NCBI RefSeq assembly: GCF_023100725.1
Contig: NZ_CP095501.1
Coordinates: forward strand, 248,001-312,000
Length of the DNA: 64,000 nucleotides
From: Arthrobacter antioxidans
Lineage (GTDB): Bacteria; Actinomycetota; Actinomycetes; Actinomycetales; Micrococcaceae
Direction of reading: 5' to 3'
The position numbers were made by a program, and so were the translations under genes. Under the pieces are notes generated by a model. That model did no database searches, was not told the DNA's origin, and worked only from the letters and a program-made list of their open reading frames with translations. Below, in pieces: positions 24,526 to 32,901 of the stretch (positions are counted from its first letter, which is position 1; each line of letters starts with the position of its first letter).

Positions 24526-24993
24526 GTGAGACTCCTGCCTTCCGCTGCCGTGCTGTGCCTCCTCGTGCTGGGCCTGACCGGATGCGGTCAGGGTGATCCG
24601 GTGCCCACCGAGACCATGCTGACGATGCCGGCCAGCCCGTCCCCGCAGCCCAGCGCCGCCGCACCGCCCGGCGGCGTGGCCGATGCGCAGAGGGCGACGA
24701 CGGCCCCCGAGGCCTCCGCCCACTGCGTCATCGTCGCCGGCGGCATGACCACCGCCATGCTCGCGCCGCTGACCCTGCTCTCCGGCTCGGACCCCGACGA
24801 GCTGCGGGCCCTCGAGCAGCAGATCCTCGACCTGCGTGACAAGGTGCCCGAAGACCTGCACGATGACTTCACCACGCTCGCGCTCTCCGTCGAAGCACCG
24901 CCCGAGGGGTCGGGCACCTTCGACGAGGAGGCGTTCCGGCACGCCATGGTCCCGGTCCAGGACTGGCTCGGGCGGCACTGTACGGAGTCCTGA
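24526..24993 (+). CDS. Small lipoprotein, unknown function
   Basis: 155 residues from GTG 24526 (GAAAGGG upstream). Signal peptide with lipobox LTGC, Cys20. A low-complexity Pro/Ala/Ser linker to about residue 58, then a helical-looking domain (DPDELRALEQQILDLRDKVPEDLHDDF). Two cysteines, in AHCVIV and RHCTES at the very end, may bridge. It stands just before the Asp23 operon with a 61-base gap and might share its surface role, but nothing shows that. Confidence 0.75.
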   Translation: MRLLPSAAVLCLLVLGLTGCGQGDPVPTETMLTMPASPSPQPSAAAPPGGVADAQRATTAPEASAHCVIVAGGMTTAMLAPLTLLSGSDPDELRALEQQILDLRDKVPEDLHDDFTTLALSVEAPPEGSGTFDEEAFRHAMVPVQDWLGRHCTES

Positions 24994-25054
24994 TCCGGCG
25001 GTCGGGGCGGGCCGTGGCTTAGGCTGGGGCTCAAGCGAAAGGGGCGTTCCTGCG

Positions 25055-25513
25055 ATGATCGACCAACCCACGGGCCGGCAGCTGCCCGTACCCCGGAATG
25101 CGGCGACCGGGAGGACCGTGATCGGCGACGCCGCGGCGGTGAAGATCGCCGCCATCGCGGCCCGGACGGTCCCGGGCGTCCACGCGCTGGGCCCCGGCAG
25201 CGGACGCGCCCTGGGTGCCATCCGCGACGCCGTCGGAGCCAACGACCTCTCCCACGGCGTCAAGGTGGAGGTCGGCCAGACGCAGCTCGCCGTCGACATC
25301 AGCCTCGTCGCCTCCTACGGGTTCGCACTGAACGCGCTGGCCGACGCCGTGCGCGCAGCCGTGTACGAGGCCCTGACCGAGCTCGTCGGCCTCGAGGTCA
25401 TCGAGGTGAATGTCGAGATCCTCGACGTGCACCTGCCGCCTCCGGCCGAACCGAGGACCATGGAGCGCGTCCACACCACGGGTTCCACCCAGATCCAGCC
25501 GCCGGTCGAGTGA
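25055..25513 (+). CDS. Asp23/Gls24-family envelope stress protein
   Basis: 152 residues from ATG 25055 (GAAAGGGG upstream). Asp23 domain about 20-130: RTVIGDAAAVKIAAIAARTVPGVHAL, VKVEVGQTQLAVDISLVASYG and VRAAVYEALTELVGLEVIEVNV. Asp23 proteins form abundant membrane-associated assemblies held by AmaP and respond to cell-envelope stress. First gene of a five-gene set that ends with amaP. Confidence 0.92.
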   Translation: MIDQPTGRQLPVPRNAATGRTVIGDAAAVKIAAIAARTVPGVHALGPGSGRALGAIRDAVGANDLSHGVKVEVGQTQLAVDISLVASYGFALNALADAVRAAVYEALTELVGLEVIEVNVEILDVHLPPPAEPRTMERVHTTGSTQIQPPVE

Positions 25514-25520
25514 GGCATCC

Positions 25521-25712
25521 ATGAAACCCACCCTCGTCGGCATGGCCACCGGAGCCGTGCTCGCCTTCGCGGCGCTCGTCTTCGGCTTCTGGGGCTTCCT
25601 CCTCACGTTCGTCCTCGTGCTCTGCGGAGCCGTCGTCGGGCGCATCATCGAGGGCAAGCTCGATCTGCGCGGGGTCGTCGACGCCCTGTCCGGCCGCCGC
25701 TCGTCGTCGTGA
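25521..25712 (+). CDS. DUF2273-like small membrane protein of the Asp23 operon
   Basis: 63 residues from ATG 25521, eight bases after the Asp23 stop. Two close hydrophobic segments (VGMATGAVLAFAALVFGFWG and FLLTFVLVLCGAVVGRII) form a helical hairpin, then a polar tail EGKLDLRGVVDALSGRRSSS. This is the shape of DUF2273 proteins that accompany Asp23 and AmaP. Its stop overlaps the next GTG (GTGA). Confidence 0.85.
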   Translation: MKPTLVGMATGAVLAFAALVFGFWGFLLTFVLVLCGAVVGRIIEGKLDLRGVVDALSGRRSSS

Positions 25713-26137
25713 CCGCCGAGTCCGTCCCGGCGCGCCTCCCGAAGCACATCCACCCGGCGACGGCGGTTCCCGGGCGCCCGCCCGGAGTGTTCCTCGCCGG
25801 CCACAACCGCATCACCACGCAGGCACTCACCAGTACCGCGCGGGCGGTCGCCGGCGACGTGCTCGGAGTTCCGCCCGCCCAGGTCCGTGCGTCCTTCTCG
25901 GATGACCGGGGCCTCCTCGCGCTCCTGCTCGCCCTGCCCCTGCCCGTCCCGCCGCTGGCCCGCGTGGTGCGGGAGCCCGACGTCGTCGGGACGTTCGGTG
26001 GCCCGCTGTGGGCGCGCGCGGACGCTGCACGCTCCCCGATCCTCGAGCGGGTCCAGGAGCTCACGGGGACGCGGCTGAGCCGCGTCGACATCCGCATCAT
26101 CGGCAGCACCGTCACCAGGGGGGCGAGGGTGCTGTGA
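25709..26137 (+). CDS. Second Asp23-like/hypothetical protein of the envelope operon
   Basis: 142 residues from GTG 25709, overlapping the previous stop. It is soluble; the N-terminus (HIHPATAVPGRPPGVFLAGHNRITTQALTSTARAVAGDVLG) has the look of an Asp23-type alpha/beta start, and the end (LTGTRLSRVDIRIIGSTV) matches the last strand of that fold. Residues 60-90 are Leu/Pro/Val-rich. Its function is known only from company: it may coassemble with the first Asp23 protein. Confidence 0.65.
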   Translation: MTAESVPARLPKHIHPATAVPGRPPGVFLAGHNRITTQALTSTARAVAGDVLGVPPAQVRASFSDDRGLLALLLALPLPVPPLARVVREPDVVGTFGGPLWARADAARSPILERVQELTGTRLSRVDIRIIGSTVTRGARVL

Positions 26138-26736
26138 GTGTCGACCCACCCGACCGGTCGACGCCGTCGAGCACCGCGCGCCTCGTGCGCCGGGAGCTGC
26201 ACTCCTCCCGCGCCGTGGCGTCGGTGGTGACCGCGGCACTGCTGATCGTCGGCTGCCTCGTCCTGCTGTTCGAGGCCGTCCTGCAGGCCGTGGGGGACGA
26301 GCCGTTCCTGGTCGACCTGCACGCTGCGGCGGCGTGGCTGGGTGCCCTGCCCGACGGCGTGCCCGCGTCCCTGCTCGGAGCGGGCTCCGTCCTGCTGCTC
26401 GTCGTCGGCTCGCTGCTGGTCCTGCTCGCCGTGTTGCCGGGCAGGCGCGCCCGCTACGCCATCCCCGACGGGCGCGCGGCCGTCGTCGTCGACGCCGAGG
26501 TCGTGGCGTCGTCACTCGCCCGCAGGGCGCGGATCGCCGCGGGGGTGGGGCCGGAGCAGGTCCTCGTCACGGTGGGCCGCACGGCGGTCAGGGTGCAGGT
26601 CCGGCCGACGTCCGGGATCCCGGTCGACGCGGACGCCGTCCGTGCGGCGGTCGCGGACGACCTCCGGCTCTCGAGTGTCGACCCCGAACCGCGGATCGCC
26701 GTCGTCGTCGCGGATTCGGGGGTGATCGGGCAGTGA
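26134..26736 (+). CDS. DUF6286-like membrane protein of the Asp23 operon
   Basis: 200 residues from GTG 26134, GTGA overlap with the previous gene. Two membrane helices, about 29-52 (VVTAALLIVGCLVLLFEAVL) and 82-104, followed by a basic stop (PGRRARYAIPDGRAA) and a cytoplasmic alpha/beta domain with RTAVRVQVRPTSGIPVDADAVRAAV. This AmaP-like design (membrane hairpin plus Asp23-like tail) suggests a second membrane anchor for the Asp23 assembly. Confidence 0.75.
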   Translation: MSVDPPDRSTPSSTARLVRRELHSSRAVASVVTAALLIVGCLVLLFEAVLQAVGDEPFLVDLHAAAAWLGALPDGVPASLLGAGSVLLLVVGSLLVLLAVLPGRRARYAIPDGRAAVVVDAEVVASSLARRARIAAGVGPEQVLVTVGRTAVRVQVRPTSGIPVDADAVRAAVADDLRLSSVDPEPRIAVVVADSGVIGQ

Positions 26737-27368
26737 ACACGACACCGCGGGGACTCAACCGCATGGTGCTCGCCGTCGTCGGGCTCCTCGCGTTCGCGGC
26801 CGGGGCCGCCGGCCTCGCGCTCCTGACCGTGCCCGCCGTCGCTTCCTGGTGGCGCTCCTCGGCGCCGCGCGTCGGCGAGGCCGTCGACGGCGCCCGGACG
26901 CGCACCACGCTCGACGGCCAGGAGGACACCTGGCTGTGGCTGGCACTGGCGGCGGTCCTGCTGCTGCTGATCGTGCTGCTCGTCCTCTGGATCGCCGCGC
27001 AGGGGAGGGGACGCACCGGCACCTTCGCGTCCACGGAGGACGCCCGCGGACCCGAGGTCGGCCGGGGCGCCGGGACCCCGGGGACGGTGACGATCACGGC
27101 GGCCGCCGCCGAACAGGCGCTCAAGGCCGCGCTCCTGGAACGGCCCGATCTCGCCGCCACCTCCGTCAGCACCTGGGTGGTCCGGGGCGTCCCGGGACTG
27201 CACGTCCGGGTGTTCCCCCGCAAGGGCGTCCCCGCCTACGCGGTGGCCGCTGACATCTCCCGCCTCGTCGAGGCCCTGGACCGGGTCACCGGCTACCGCA
27301 CCCCGGTCCTGATCAGCATCAGATCCGGTGCGCGGGTCCGATTCTCACGGGCCGACCGCGTCGCCTGA
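26733..27368 (+). CDS. amaP: AmaP-like alkaline shock membrane anchor
   Basis: 211 residues from GTG 26733, GTGA overlap. Helix 1 at about 12-37 (VLAVVGLLAFAAGAAGLALL), helix 2 at about 68-90 (WLWLALAAVLLLLIVLLVLWI), with a short polar loop between, then a cytoplasmic Asp23-like domain (VTITAAAAEQALKAALL, GVPGLHVRVFPRKGVPAYAV, SIRSGARVRF). AmaP holds Asp23 at the membrane in Staphylococcus. It is last gene of the operon. Confidence 0.8.
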   Translation: MNTTPRGLNRMVLAVVGLLAFAAGAAGLALLTVPAVASWWRSSAPRVGEAVDGARTRTTLDGQEDTWLWLALAAVLLLLIVLLVLWIAAQGRGRTGTFASTEDARGPEVGRGAGTPGTVTITAAAAEQALKAALLERPDLAATSVSTWVVRGVPGLHVRVFPRKGVPAYAVAADISRLVEALDRVTGYRTPVLISIRSGARVRFSRADRVA

Positions 27369-27421
27369 GGCGTGAGGCCGGTCACATTTCGGTATCGAAA
27401 GCGCTCCGGTGCCGATCATGC

Positions 27422-27450
27422 TTGTGACGCATCATGTAAGCGCTTACTGT
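27422..27450 (+). promoter_or_regulatory. Promoter of the alpha-glucoside operon with LacI-type operator
   Basis: -35 TTGTGA at 27422-27427, 17-base spacer, -10 TACTGT at 27445-27450. The perfect 12-base palindrome GTAAGCGCTTAC at 27436-27447 fills the spacer and enters the -10, so a bound repressor would block RNA polymerase. A second AAAGCGCT half-match is at 27398-27405. Palindromes centred on CG are usual for LacI-family repressors; the likely binder is the LacI protein encoded at 30956, at the end of the same operon. Confidence 0.75.
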
Positions 27451-27548
27451 TGCGATACCAATCAGTGAGGCGGAACTTCCTCGGGGTCCTGGCGTGTCCA
27501 GCCGCAGCCCGTACGTAGACGTACCGCCAGACAAAGGAGTCTGTTTCA

Positions 27549-28901
27549 ATGGCGAATATTCGCTCACGGAAATTCGTGCTGCCCGTTGCAGCACTCAGTG
27601 TTTCCCTCCTCGCACTCGCCGGCTGTGGTTCGGAAGGTTCGGACAGCGCGGGAGGATCGGGTGACGCGGACTGCGCCGCCTACGAGTCCTACGGGACCTT
27701 CGAGGACGCCGAGGTCAGCGTCTACTCGACCATCGTCGACATCGAGGCCGAGCGGCTCGAGGAGTCCTGGGCGGACTTCTCCGAGTGCACCGGCGTCGAG
27801 GTGGCCTACGAGGGCTCCAAGGAGTTCGAGACGCAGATCGGTGTGCGGGCCCAGGGCGGCACGGCGCCGGACCTCGCGATCTTCCCGCAGCCCGGACTGC
27901 TCGCAGCCCAGGCACAGGCCGGGTACCTCAAGCCGGCACCCCAGGAGGTCTCCGATCTCGTCGACGAGGGGTGGTCGGAGGACTGGAAGAACTACGGCAC
28001 CGTCGACGGCACCTTCTATGCGGCCCCGATGCTCGCCAACGTGAAGGGTTACGTCTGGTACGTTCCCGCCACCTTCGAGGAGAAGGGCTGGGAGGTCCCC
28101 ACCACCTGGGACGAGATGACCGAACTGACCGAGACGATCGCCGGCGAGGGCGAGATGAAGCCCTGGTGCGCCGGCTTCGAGTCCGGTGAGGCCACGGGGT
28201 GGCCGGGTACCGACTGGGTGGAGGACGCCGTCCTGCGCGAGCACGGCCCCGAGGTGTACGACCAGTGGGTCACGCACGAGATCCCGTTCAACGATCCCAG
28301 GATCGTCGACTCCTTCGATCGCGTGGGCGACATCCTGAAGAACGACGAGTACGTCAACGGCGGTTTCGGTGACGTCCGTTCGATCCTCTCCACGCCGTTC
28401 GCCGAGGCCGGCCAGCCCGTCCTGGACAGCCAGTGCGCGATGCACCACCAGGCGTCCTTCCAGGCCGTGAACTGGCCCGAGGGCACCAACGTCGCCGAGG
28501 ACGGCGACGTCTGGGCCTTCATGACCCCGCCGATCGACGCGGCCCAGGGTACGGCCATCACGGGCGGTGGCGAACTGATCGGTGCCTACGCGGACCGTCC
28601 CGAGGTCCAGGCGCTGCAGGCGTACCTGGCGAGCGCCGAGTTCGCGAACGCCCGCGTCGCCCAGGGTGGTGCGATCAGCGCGAACAAGGGACTGGATCCC
28701 GAGCTCGCGCAGTCGGACCTGGACCGCCAGTCCATCGAGTTGCTGCAGGACCCCAACACGGTCTTCCGCTTCGACGGATCCGACCTGATGCCGGGTGCCG
28801 TCGGCGCCAACTCCTTCTGGAGCGGCATCGTCAACTGGATCAACGGCTCCTCGACCGAGGAAGTCACCCAGACCGTCGAGGACAGCTGGCCCGCCTCCTA
28901 G
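27549..28901 (+). CDS. Alpha-glucoside-type ABC substrate-binding lipoprotein (AglE-like)
   Basis: 450 residues from ATG 27549 (AAAGGAG upstream). Lipobox LAGC with Cys26. Cluster-1 extracellular sugar-binding fold: VSVYSTIVDIEAERLEESWADF, GGTAPDLAIFPQPGLLAAQA, WYVPATFEEKGWEVPTTWDEM, and a late ISANKGLDPELAQSDLDRQS. The order and permeases match AglEFG of rhizobia, which import trehalose, maltose and sucrose; the exact sugar cannot be told. A stem-loop follows the stop, before the permease genes, and may raise the level of this protein over them. Confidence 0.88.
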   Translation: MANIRSRKFVLPVAALSVSLLALAGCGSEGSDSAGGSGDADCAAYESYGTFEDAEVSVYSTIVDIEAERLEESWADFSECTGVEVAYEGSKEFETQIGVRAQGGTAPDLAIFPQPGLLAAQAQAGYLKPAPQEVSDLVDEGWSEDWKNYGTVDGTFYAAPMLANVKGYVWYVPATFEEKGWEVPTTWDEMTELTETIAGEGEMKPWCAGFESGEATGWPGTDWVEDAVLREHGPEVYDQWVTHEIPFNDPRIVDSFDRVGDILKNDEYVNGGFGDVRSILSTPFAEAGQPVLDSQCAMHHQASFQAVNWPEGTNVAEDGDVWAFMTPPIDAAQGTAITGGGELIGAYADRPEVQALQAYLASAEFANARVAQGGAISANKGLDPELAQSDLDRQSIELLQDPNTVFRFDGSDLMPGAVGANSFWSGIVNWINGSSTEEVTQTVEDSWPAS

Positions 28902-28911
28902 ACAGGTAGCA

Positions 28912-28935
28912 GCGGGCATCCCCCGGGATGCCCGC
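28912..28935 (+). other. Intercistronic stem-loop after the binding-protein gene
   Basis: GCGGGCATCCC (28912-28922) pairs with GGGATGCCCGC (28925-28935), an 11-bp stem with a tiny loop, ten bases after the stop and about 90 bases before the next gene. It is a likely mRNA-stabilising or partial-terminator element giving excess binding protein. Confidence 0.7.
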
Positions 28936-29027
28936 CGACCACCGGTGGAACGGGGAGGGCCGCGTCCTGCGGTCCTCCCCGCCCGCCTCCCCATTCACGT
29001 TCCGAAAGCACGCCAGGAGGCTGGGCT

Positions 29028-29993
29028 GTGGAAGAAGTTGCAGACAAAGGTTTACAGGTGGTGGTGGGCCTCGCCGTCTTCGCCGCCATCATCGGGCTCA
29101 TCATGCTGGTGGTGGACCGGGCCCCCAAGAGCGGGCGTGAGAAGGTCCAGATCGCGGGCTTCCTCGCGCCGGCCCTGATCCTGCTCGCCGTCGGGCTCGT
29201 GTTCCCCGCGCTGCAGACCTCGTACCTGTCCCTGACCGGCCGCAACGGCGAATTCGTGGGGCTCGACAACTTCGTCTGGATGTTCACGCAGCCCGAAGCC
29301 CTGGTCACCCTGCGCAACACCGTCATCTGGGTTGTCCTGGTCCCCCTGCTGGCATCCTCGATCGGCCTGGCCTACGCGGTGTTCATCGACCGGGCGCGCG
29401 GGGAGAAGGCGCTGAAGGCGCTCGTCTTCATGCCCATGGCGATCTCCTTCGTCGGCGCCGGCATCATCTGGCGGTTCGTCTACGCCTACAAGGGCCCCGA
29501 GCAGGACCAGATCGGCCTCTTCAACCAGATCCTGGTCTGGTTCGGCCAGGAACCGAAGCAGTTCCTGCTCGATGCACCCGAGAACACCCTGTTCCTGATC
29601 GCGGTCATGATCTGGATCCAGACCGGCTTCGCCATGGTGGTCCTGTCCGCGGCCATCAAGGGCATCCCGACCGAGATCGTGGAAGCCGCGCGCCTCGACG
29701 GCGCCAGCGCATGGCAGCAGTTCCGCAACATCACCATCCCCACCATCCGCGGTTCGCTGATCGTCGTCGTCACCACCATCACCATCGGCACGTTGAAGGT
29801 CTTCGACATCGTGCGGACCATGACCGCAGGACAGTACGAGACGTCCGTGGTCGCCAACGAGATGTACACCCAGGCCTTCCGGGCGGGTGAGCCGGGCCGC
29901 GGAGCCGCACTTGCCCTGATCCTCTTCCTGATGGTGCTGCCGGTGGTCGTGTACAACGCCCGGCTCCTCCGCAAGCAGAAGGAAATCCGATGA
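29028..29993 (+). CDS. AglF-like sugar ABC permease
   Basis: 321 residues from GTG 29028. An extra N-terminal helix (VVVGLAVFAAIIGLIMLVV) precedes the standard six: AGFLAPALILLAVGLVF, TVIWVVLVPLLASSIGLAYA and so on. The EAA loop for the ATPase reads EAARLDGASAWQQFRNITIP near residue 220. FMPMAISFVGAGIIWRFVY is characteristic of AglF. Its stop overlaps the next ATG by four bases. No ATPase is encoded in the operon; a shared MsmK/UgpC-type ATPase elsewhere must energise it. Confidence 0.9.
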   Translation: MEEVADKGLQVVVGLAVFAAIIGLIMLVVDRAPKSGREKVQIAGFLAPALILLAVGLVFPALQTSYLSLTGRNGEFVGLDNFVWMFTQPEALVTLRNTVIWVVLVPLLASSIGLAYAVFIDRARGEKALKALVFMPMAISFVGAGIIWRFVYAYKGPEQDQIGLFNQILVWFGQEPKQFLLDAPENTLFLIAVMIWIQTGFAMVVLSAAIKGIPTEIVEAARLDGASAWQQFRNITIPTIRGSLIVVVTTITIGTLKVFDIVRTMTAGQYETSVVANEMYTQAFRAGEPGRGAALALILFLMVLPVVVYNARLLRKQKEIR

Positions 29994-30952
29994 GCACCCT
30001 CCCCCTCGAGAACAAGGACCTCCTGCCGGACGTCAAGGACGACTCCACCGGGGGCCGCCCGACCATGCAGAAGCGGGTCAGGCAACGCCTGACCTCACGC
30101 ACCGCGACGGCGGCCGCCGTCGTCATCGCCGTCATCTGGACCATCCCGACCTTCGGCCTGTTCATCTCGTCCTTCCGGCCCGAGGACAACATCAAGGGCA
30201 ACGGCTGGTGGAACGTCTTCACGGACCGCGAGTTCACGCTGGAGAACTACGCGGACGTCCTCAGCCCCGGTGGCAGCCAGTCCCCGAACCTGCTGTCCTA
30301 CTTCGTCAACTCGCTGGCGATCGTGATCCCCGGGACCATCTTCACGCTGGTCCTCGGGTCCATGGCCGCGTACATGTTCGCCTGGGGGCGCTTCCGCGGC
30401 AAGGACGGGCTCTTCATCTTCGTCTTCGCCCTGCAGATCGTGCCCCTGCAGATGGCGCTGATCCCGCTCCTGCAGCTCTTCACCCGGGTCCTGGCGATCG
30501 GCGACTTCCAGCTGCTGCCCAGCGGCACCTACGCGCAGCTCTGGGTGGCCCACACCATCTTCGGGCTGCCGCTGGCGATCTTCCTCCTCCACAACTTCAT
30601 CGCGGAGATCCCGGGAGAGGTGATCGAGGCCGCCCGGGTGGACGGCGCAGGGCACAGCACCATCTTCTGGCGCATCATCGTCCCGCTCGCCACGCCCGCC
30701 CTGGCCTCCTTCGGCATCTTCCAGTTCCTGTGGCTGTGGAACGACCTGCTGGTGGCCCTCGTCTTCTCGGGCGGCGGAGCCGACGTAGCCCCCATCACCC
30801 AGCGTCTGGCCGAGCTCCAGGGGTCACGCGGCGGTGAGTGGCAGCGACTGACCGCCGGGGCCTTCGTCTCGATGATCATCCCGCTCGCCGTGTTCTTCGG
30901 GCTGCAGCGGTACTTCGTGCGGGGCCTGCTGGCCGGTGGCCTGAAGGGCTGA
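29990..30952 (+). CDS. AglG-like sugar ABC permease
   Basis: 320 residues from ATG 29990, coupled to the upstream permease. A 35-residue polar N-terminus is followed by six helices; SFRPEDNIKGNGWWNVF after helix 1 and YADVLSPGG are typical of MalG/AglG proteins. EAA loop EAARVDGAGHSTIFWRIIVP near residue 215. The LacI regulator gene starts four bases after the stop. Confidence 0.9.
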   Translation: MSTLPLENKDLLPDVKDDSTGGRPTMQKRVRQRLTSRTATAAAVVIAVIWTIPTFGLFISSFRPEDNIKGNGWWNVFTDREFTLENYADVLSPGGSQSPNLLSYFVNSLAIVIPGTIFTLVLGSMAAYMFAWGRFRGKDGLFIFVFALQIVPLQMALIPLLQLFTRVLAIGDFQLLPSGTYAQLWVAHTIFGLPLAIFLLHNFIAEIPGEVIEAARVDGAGHSTIFWRIIVPLATPALASFGIFQFLWLWNDLLVALVFSGGGADVAPITQRLAELQGSRGGEWQRLTAGAFVSMIIPLAVFFGLQRYFVRGLLAGGLKG

Positions 30953-30955
30953 CCG

Positions 30956-31966
30956 GTGACGAGCATCGACGACGTCGCGGCTTCCCTCGGGGTCTCGACG
31001 GCCACGGTGTCCCGCGCGCTGCGCGGGCTGCCGGGCGTGGCCGAGGAGACGCGGGAGCGGGTCACCGCTGCGGCGAACAGGCTCGGCTATGTCCCGTCGT
31101 CGGCCGCCTCCGGCCTCGCCTCGGGCCGCACCATGGCCATGGGCGTACTCGTCCCGGTGATCGACCGCTGGTACTTCTCGGCCGTGCTGGAGGGCGTGGA
31201 CCGTCAGCTGCGCGCGGCCGGGTACGACCTCATCCTCTTCAGCCTCGGCGGCGCGGGCGTGAACCGGGACCGGGTGTTCCACCGCTCCATCCTGCGCAAG
31301 CGCATCGACGCGCTGCTGGTCATGTGCATGCATCTCACCGAGGACGAGCGGACGGCCGTCCAGCAGCTGGACTACCCCAACATCGTGGTGGGCGGCGCGG
31401 TCGAGGGTGTCCGGCACGTCGGGATCGACGACGCCCGCGCGGTACGTGACGCGGTGGAGTACCTGATCGGGCTCGGCCACACGCGGATCGCCCACATGCG
31501 GGGCGGCGGGTCCTTCGACATCGACTTCGAAGTGCCGCGCCTCCGCGAGCAGGCCTTCCAGCAGACCATGACGGACCACGGGCTGACGGTGCGCGAGGAC
31601 TGGTCGGCCTTCGGCGACTTCCGCTTCGCCACCTCCCGCGTATCGGCGCTGGAGCTGCTCGCCGATCCCGCGGACCGGCCGACGGCGGTGTTCTGCTCCT
31701 CCGACGAGATGGCGTTCGGCGTGCTGAAGGCCGCGGCGGAGCTCGGCGTCGCCGTCCCGGGCGAGCTGTCCGTGATCGGCATCGACGACCACGAGTTCTC
31801 CGAACCCATGGGCCTGACGACCATCCGGCAGGACCCCGAGGACCAGGGCGCCTACGCGGCGGACCTCCTGCTCGGGGAGCTGCTGCGCAACGAGCCGGCG
31901 GACTACCCGCCGCCGCGGCCCCACACGCTCGTGGAACGGGAGACCACCGGACCGGTCAGGGCCTGA
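30956..31966 (+). CDS. LacI-family repressor of the alpha-glucoside operon
   Basis: 336 residues from GTG 30956. The HTH starts at residue 2 (SIDDVAASLGVSTATVSRALRG), hinge helix VPSSAASGLASGRT at about 45-58, then the periplasmic-binding-like effector domain (VIDRWYFSAVLEGVDRQLRAAGYDLI, VVGGAVEGVRHVGIDD, SVIGIDDHEFSEPMGLTTIRQDP). Being the last gene of the operon whose promoter carries a LacI palindrome, it most likely represses its own transcription and is relieved by the imported sugar. Confidence 0.92.
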   Translation: MTSIDDVAASLGVSTATVSRALRGLPGVAEETRERVTAAANRLGYVPSSAASGLASGRTMAMGVLVPVIDRWYFSAVLEGVDRQLRAAGYDLILFSLGGAGVNRDRVFHRSILRKRIDALLVMCMHLTEDERTAVQQLDYPNIVVGGAVEGVRHVGIDDARAVRDAVEYLIGLGHTRIAHMRGGGSFDIDFEVPRLREQAFQQTMTDHGLTVREDWSAFGDFRFATSRVSALELLADPADRPTAVFCSSDEMAFGVLKAAAELGVAVPGELSVIGIDDHEFSEPMGLTTIRQDPEDQGAYAADLLLGELLRNEPADYPPPRPHTLVERETTGPVRA

Positions 31967-32056
31967 GGGGGCCCGCCGTCGTCGCGCGGGTCCGCTGCCG
32001 CGTGTTCGCGCGGGGTCGGGTGCCGCGGGGTCGGGCGCCGCGCGGTCGCGCGGGGG

Positions 32057-32896
32057 TCAGGAGGCGCGGGCGAGCTGGCGGATCGGGATCCACCGGGAGG
32101 CCAGGCGCCGGTAGGAGGCGGCGGCTCCCATCATGTCGGCCTCGGCCAGGCTCTCGATCCCGAGGCGAACGTCCATCGGGGAGTCGTCCGGGAACACCCG
32201 ATCGGCGACCGGCCCGTAGTCGACCTCGACGACGGCGTCCCGCCGGAAGATCTCGAGCCACTCGACGATCTCCGTGAGTTCATCGAGCAGGTCCATCTCC
32301 GGGGCGCCGACCGCCAGCTGGGCGATCGAGCGGCGCCCGCGGTCGATGCAGTCGCCGATCCGCGCCGTGATCCGGACGGTGCTGACCCGCCCGTCGTCCT
32401 CGACGACCTCCGTGAGGTCGTCCTCGTGGATCAGGGCGAACCAGGCGAACGGCACCCCCCAGGTCGCCGAGCGCGTGTAGAGCTTCGCGACCGAGTCGGC
32501 GAAGGTGTCCGGGTCCAGGCGGGCCTGGTGCGCCTCACGGGCGATCTCCGGCACGAGGACGTCGATCAGGGGTCCGCGCAGGCTCTGGTCCAGGGATTCG
32601 GCGGCGAGCGTGGTGCGGACGGCGAGCTGGTTGGGGCAGTAGTAGGGCGTCGTCGTGCCGTTCAGGCTGGGGAAGTGGGTGACCCGCACGAGGTCGGACT
32701 CGTGGTGCGGGAAGGGGTCGGAGACGGTGCGCAGGATGCGCCGCAGCGACTGCTCCTGCTCCATCTCCTCGGTCAGTTCCCGTTCGCGTGCCCGCTGCTC
32801 GAGGATCGCGAGCTGCTGTGCGTCGGAGAAGGCGTCCAGGGGCTCGTAGACGCGGAGGTAGGAGACGTACGGGAACGGCCGGAGGATGCGGCCCAT
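32057..32896 (-). CDS. Conserved actinobacterial protein of unknown function
   Basis: 279 residues from ATG 32896; a GTG at 32905 that overlaps the xth stop (GTGA) would add three residues. It begins MGRILRPFPYVSYLRVYEPLDAF and contains a charged helical stretch (QRARERELTEEMEQEQSLRRIL), then VTHFPSLNGTTTPYYCPNQL and WGVPFAWFALIHEDDLTEVVE. No membrane segment or known catalytic motif. It is soluble and coupled to exonuclease III, but has no assignable function. Confidence 0.7.
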   Translation of the reverse strand: MGRILRPFPYVSYLRVYEPLDAFSDAQQLAILEQRARERELTEEMEQEQSLRRILRTVSDPFPHHESDLVRVTHFPSLNGTTTPYYCPNQLAVRTTLAAESLDQSLRGPLIDVLVPEIAREAHQARLDPDTFADSVAKLYTRSATWGVPFAWFALIHEDDLTEVVEDDGRVSTVRITARIGDCIDRGRRSIAQLAVGAPEMDLLDELTEIVEWLEIFRRDAVVEVDYGPVADRVFPDDSPMDVRLGIESLAEADMMGAAASYRRLASRWIPIRQLARAS

Positions 32897-32901
32897 GCGG
32901 C

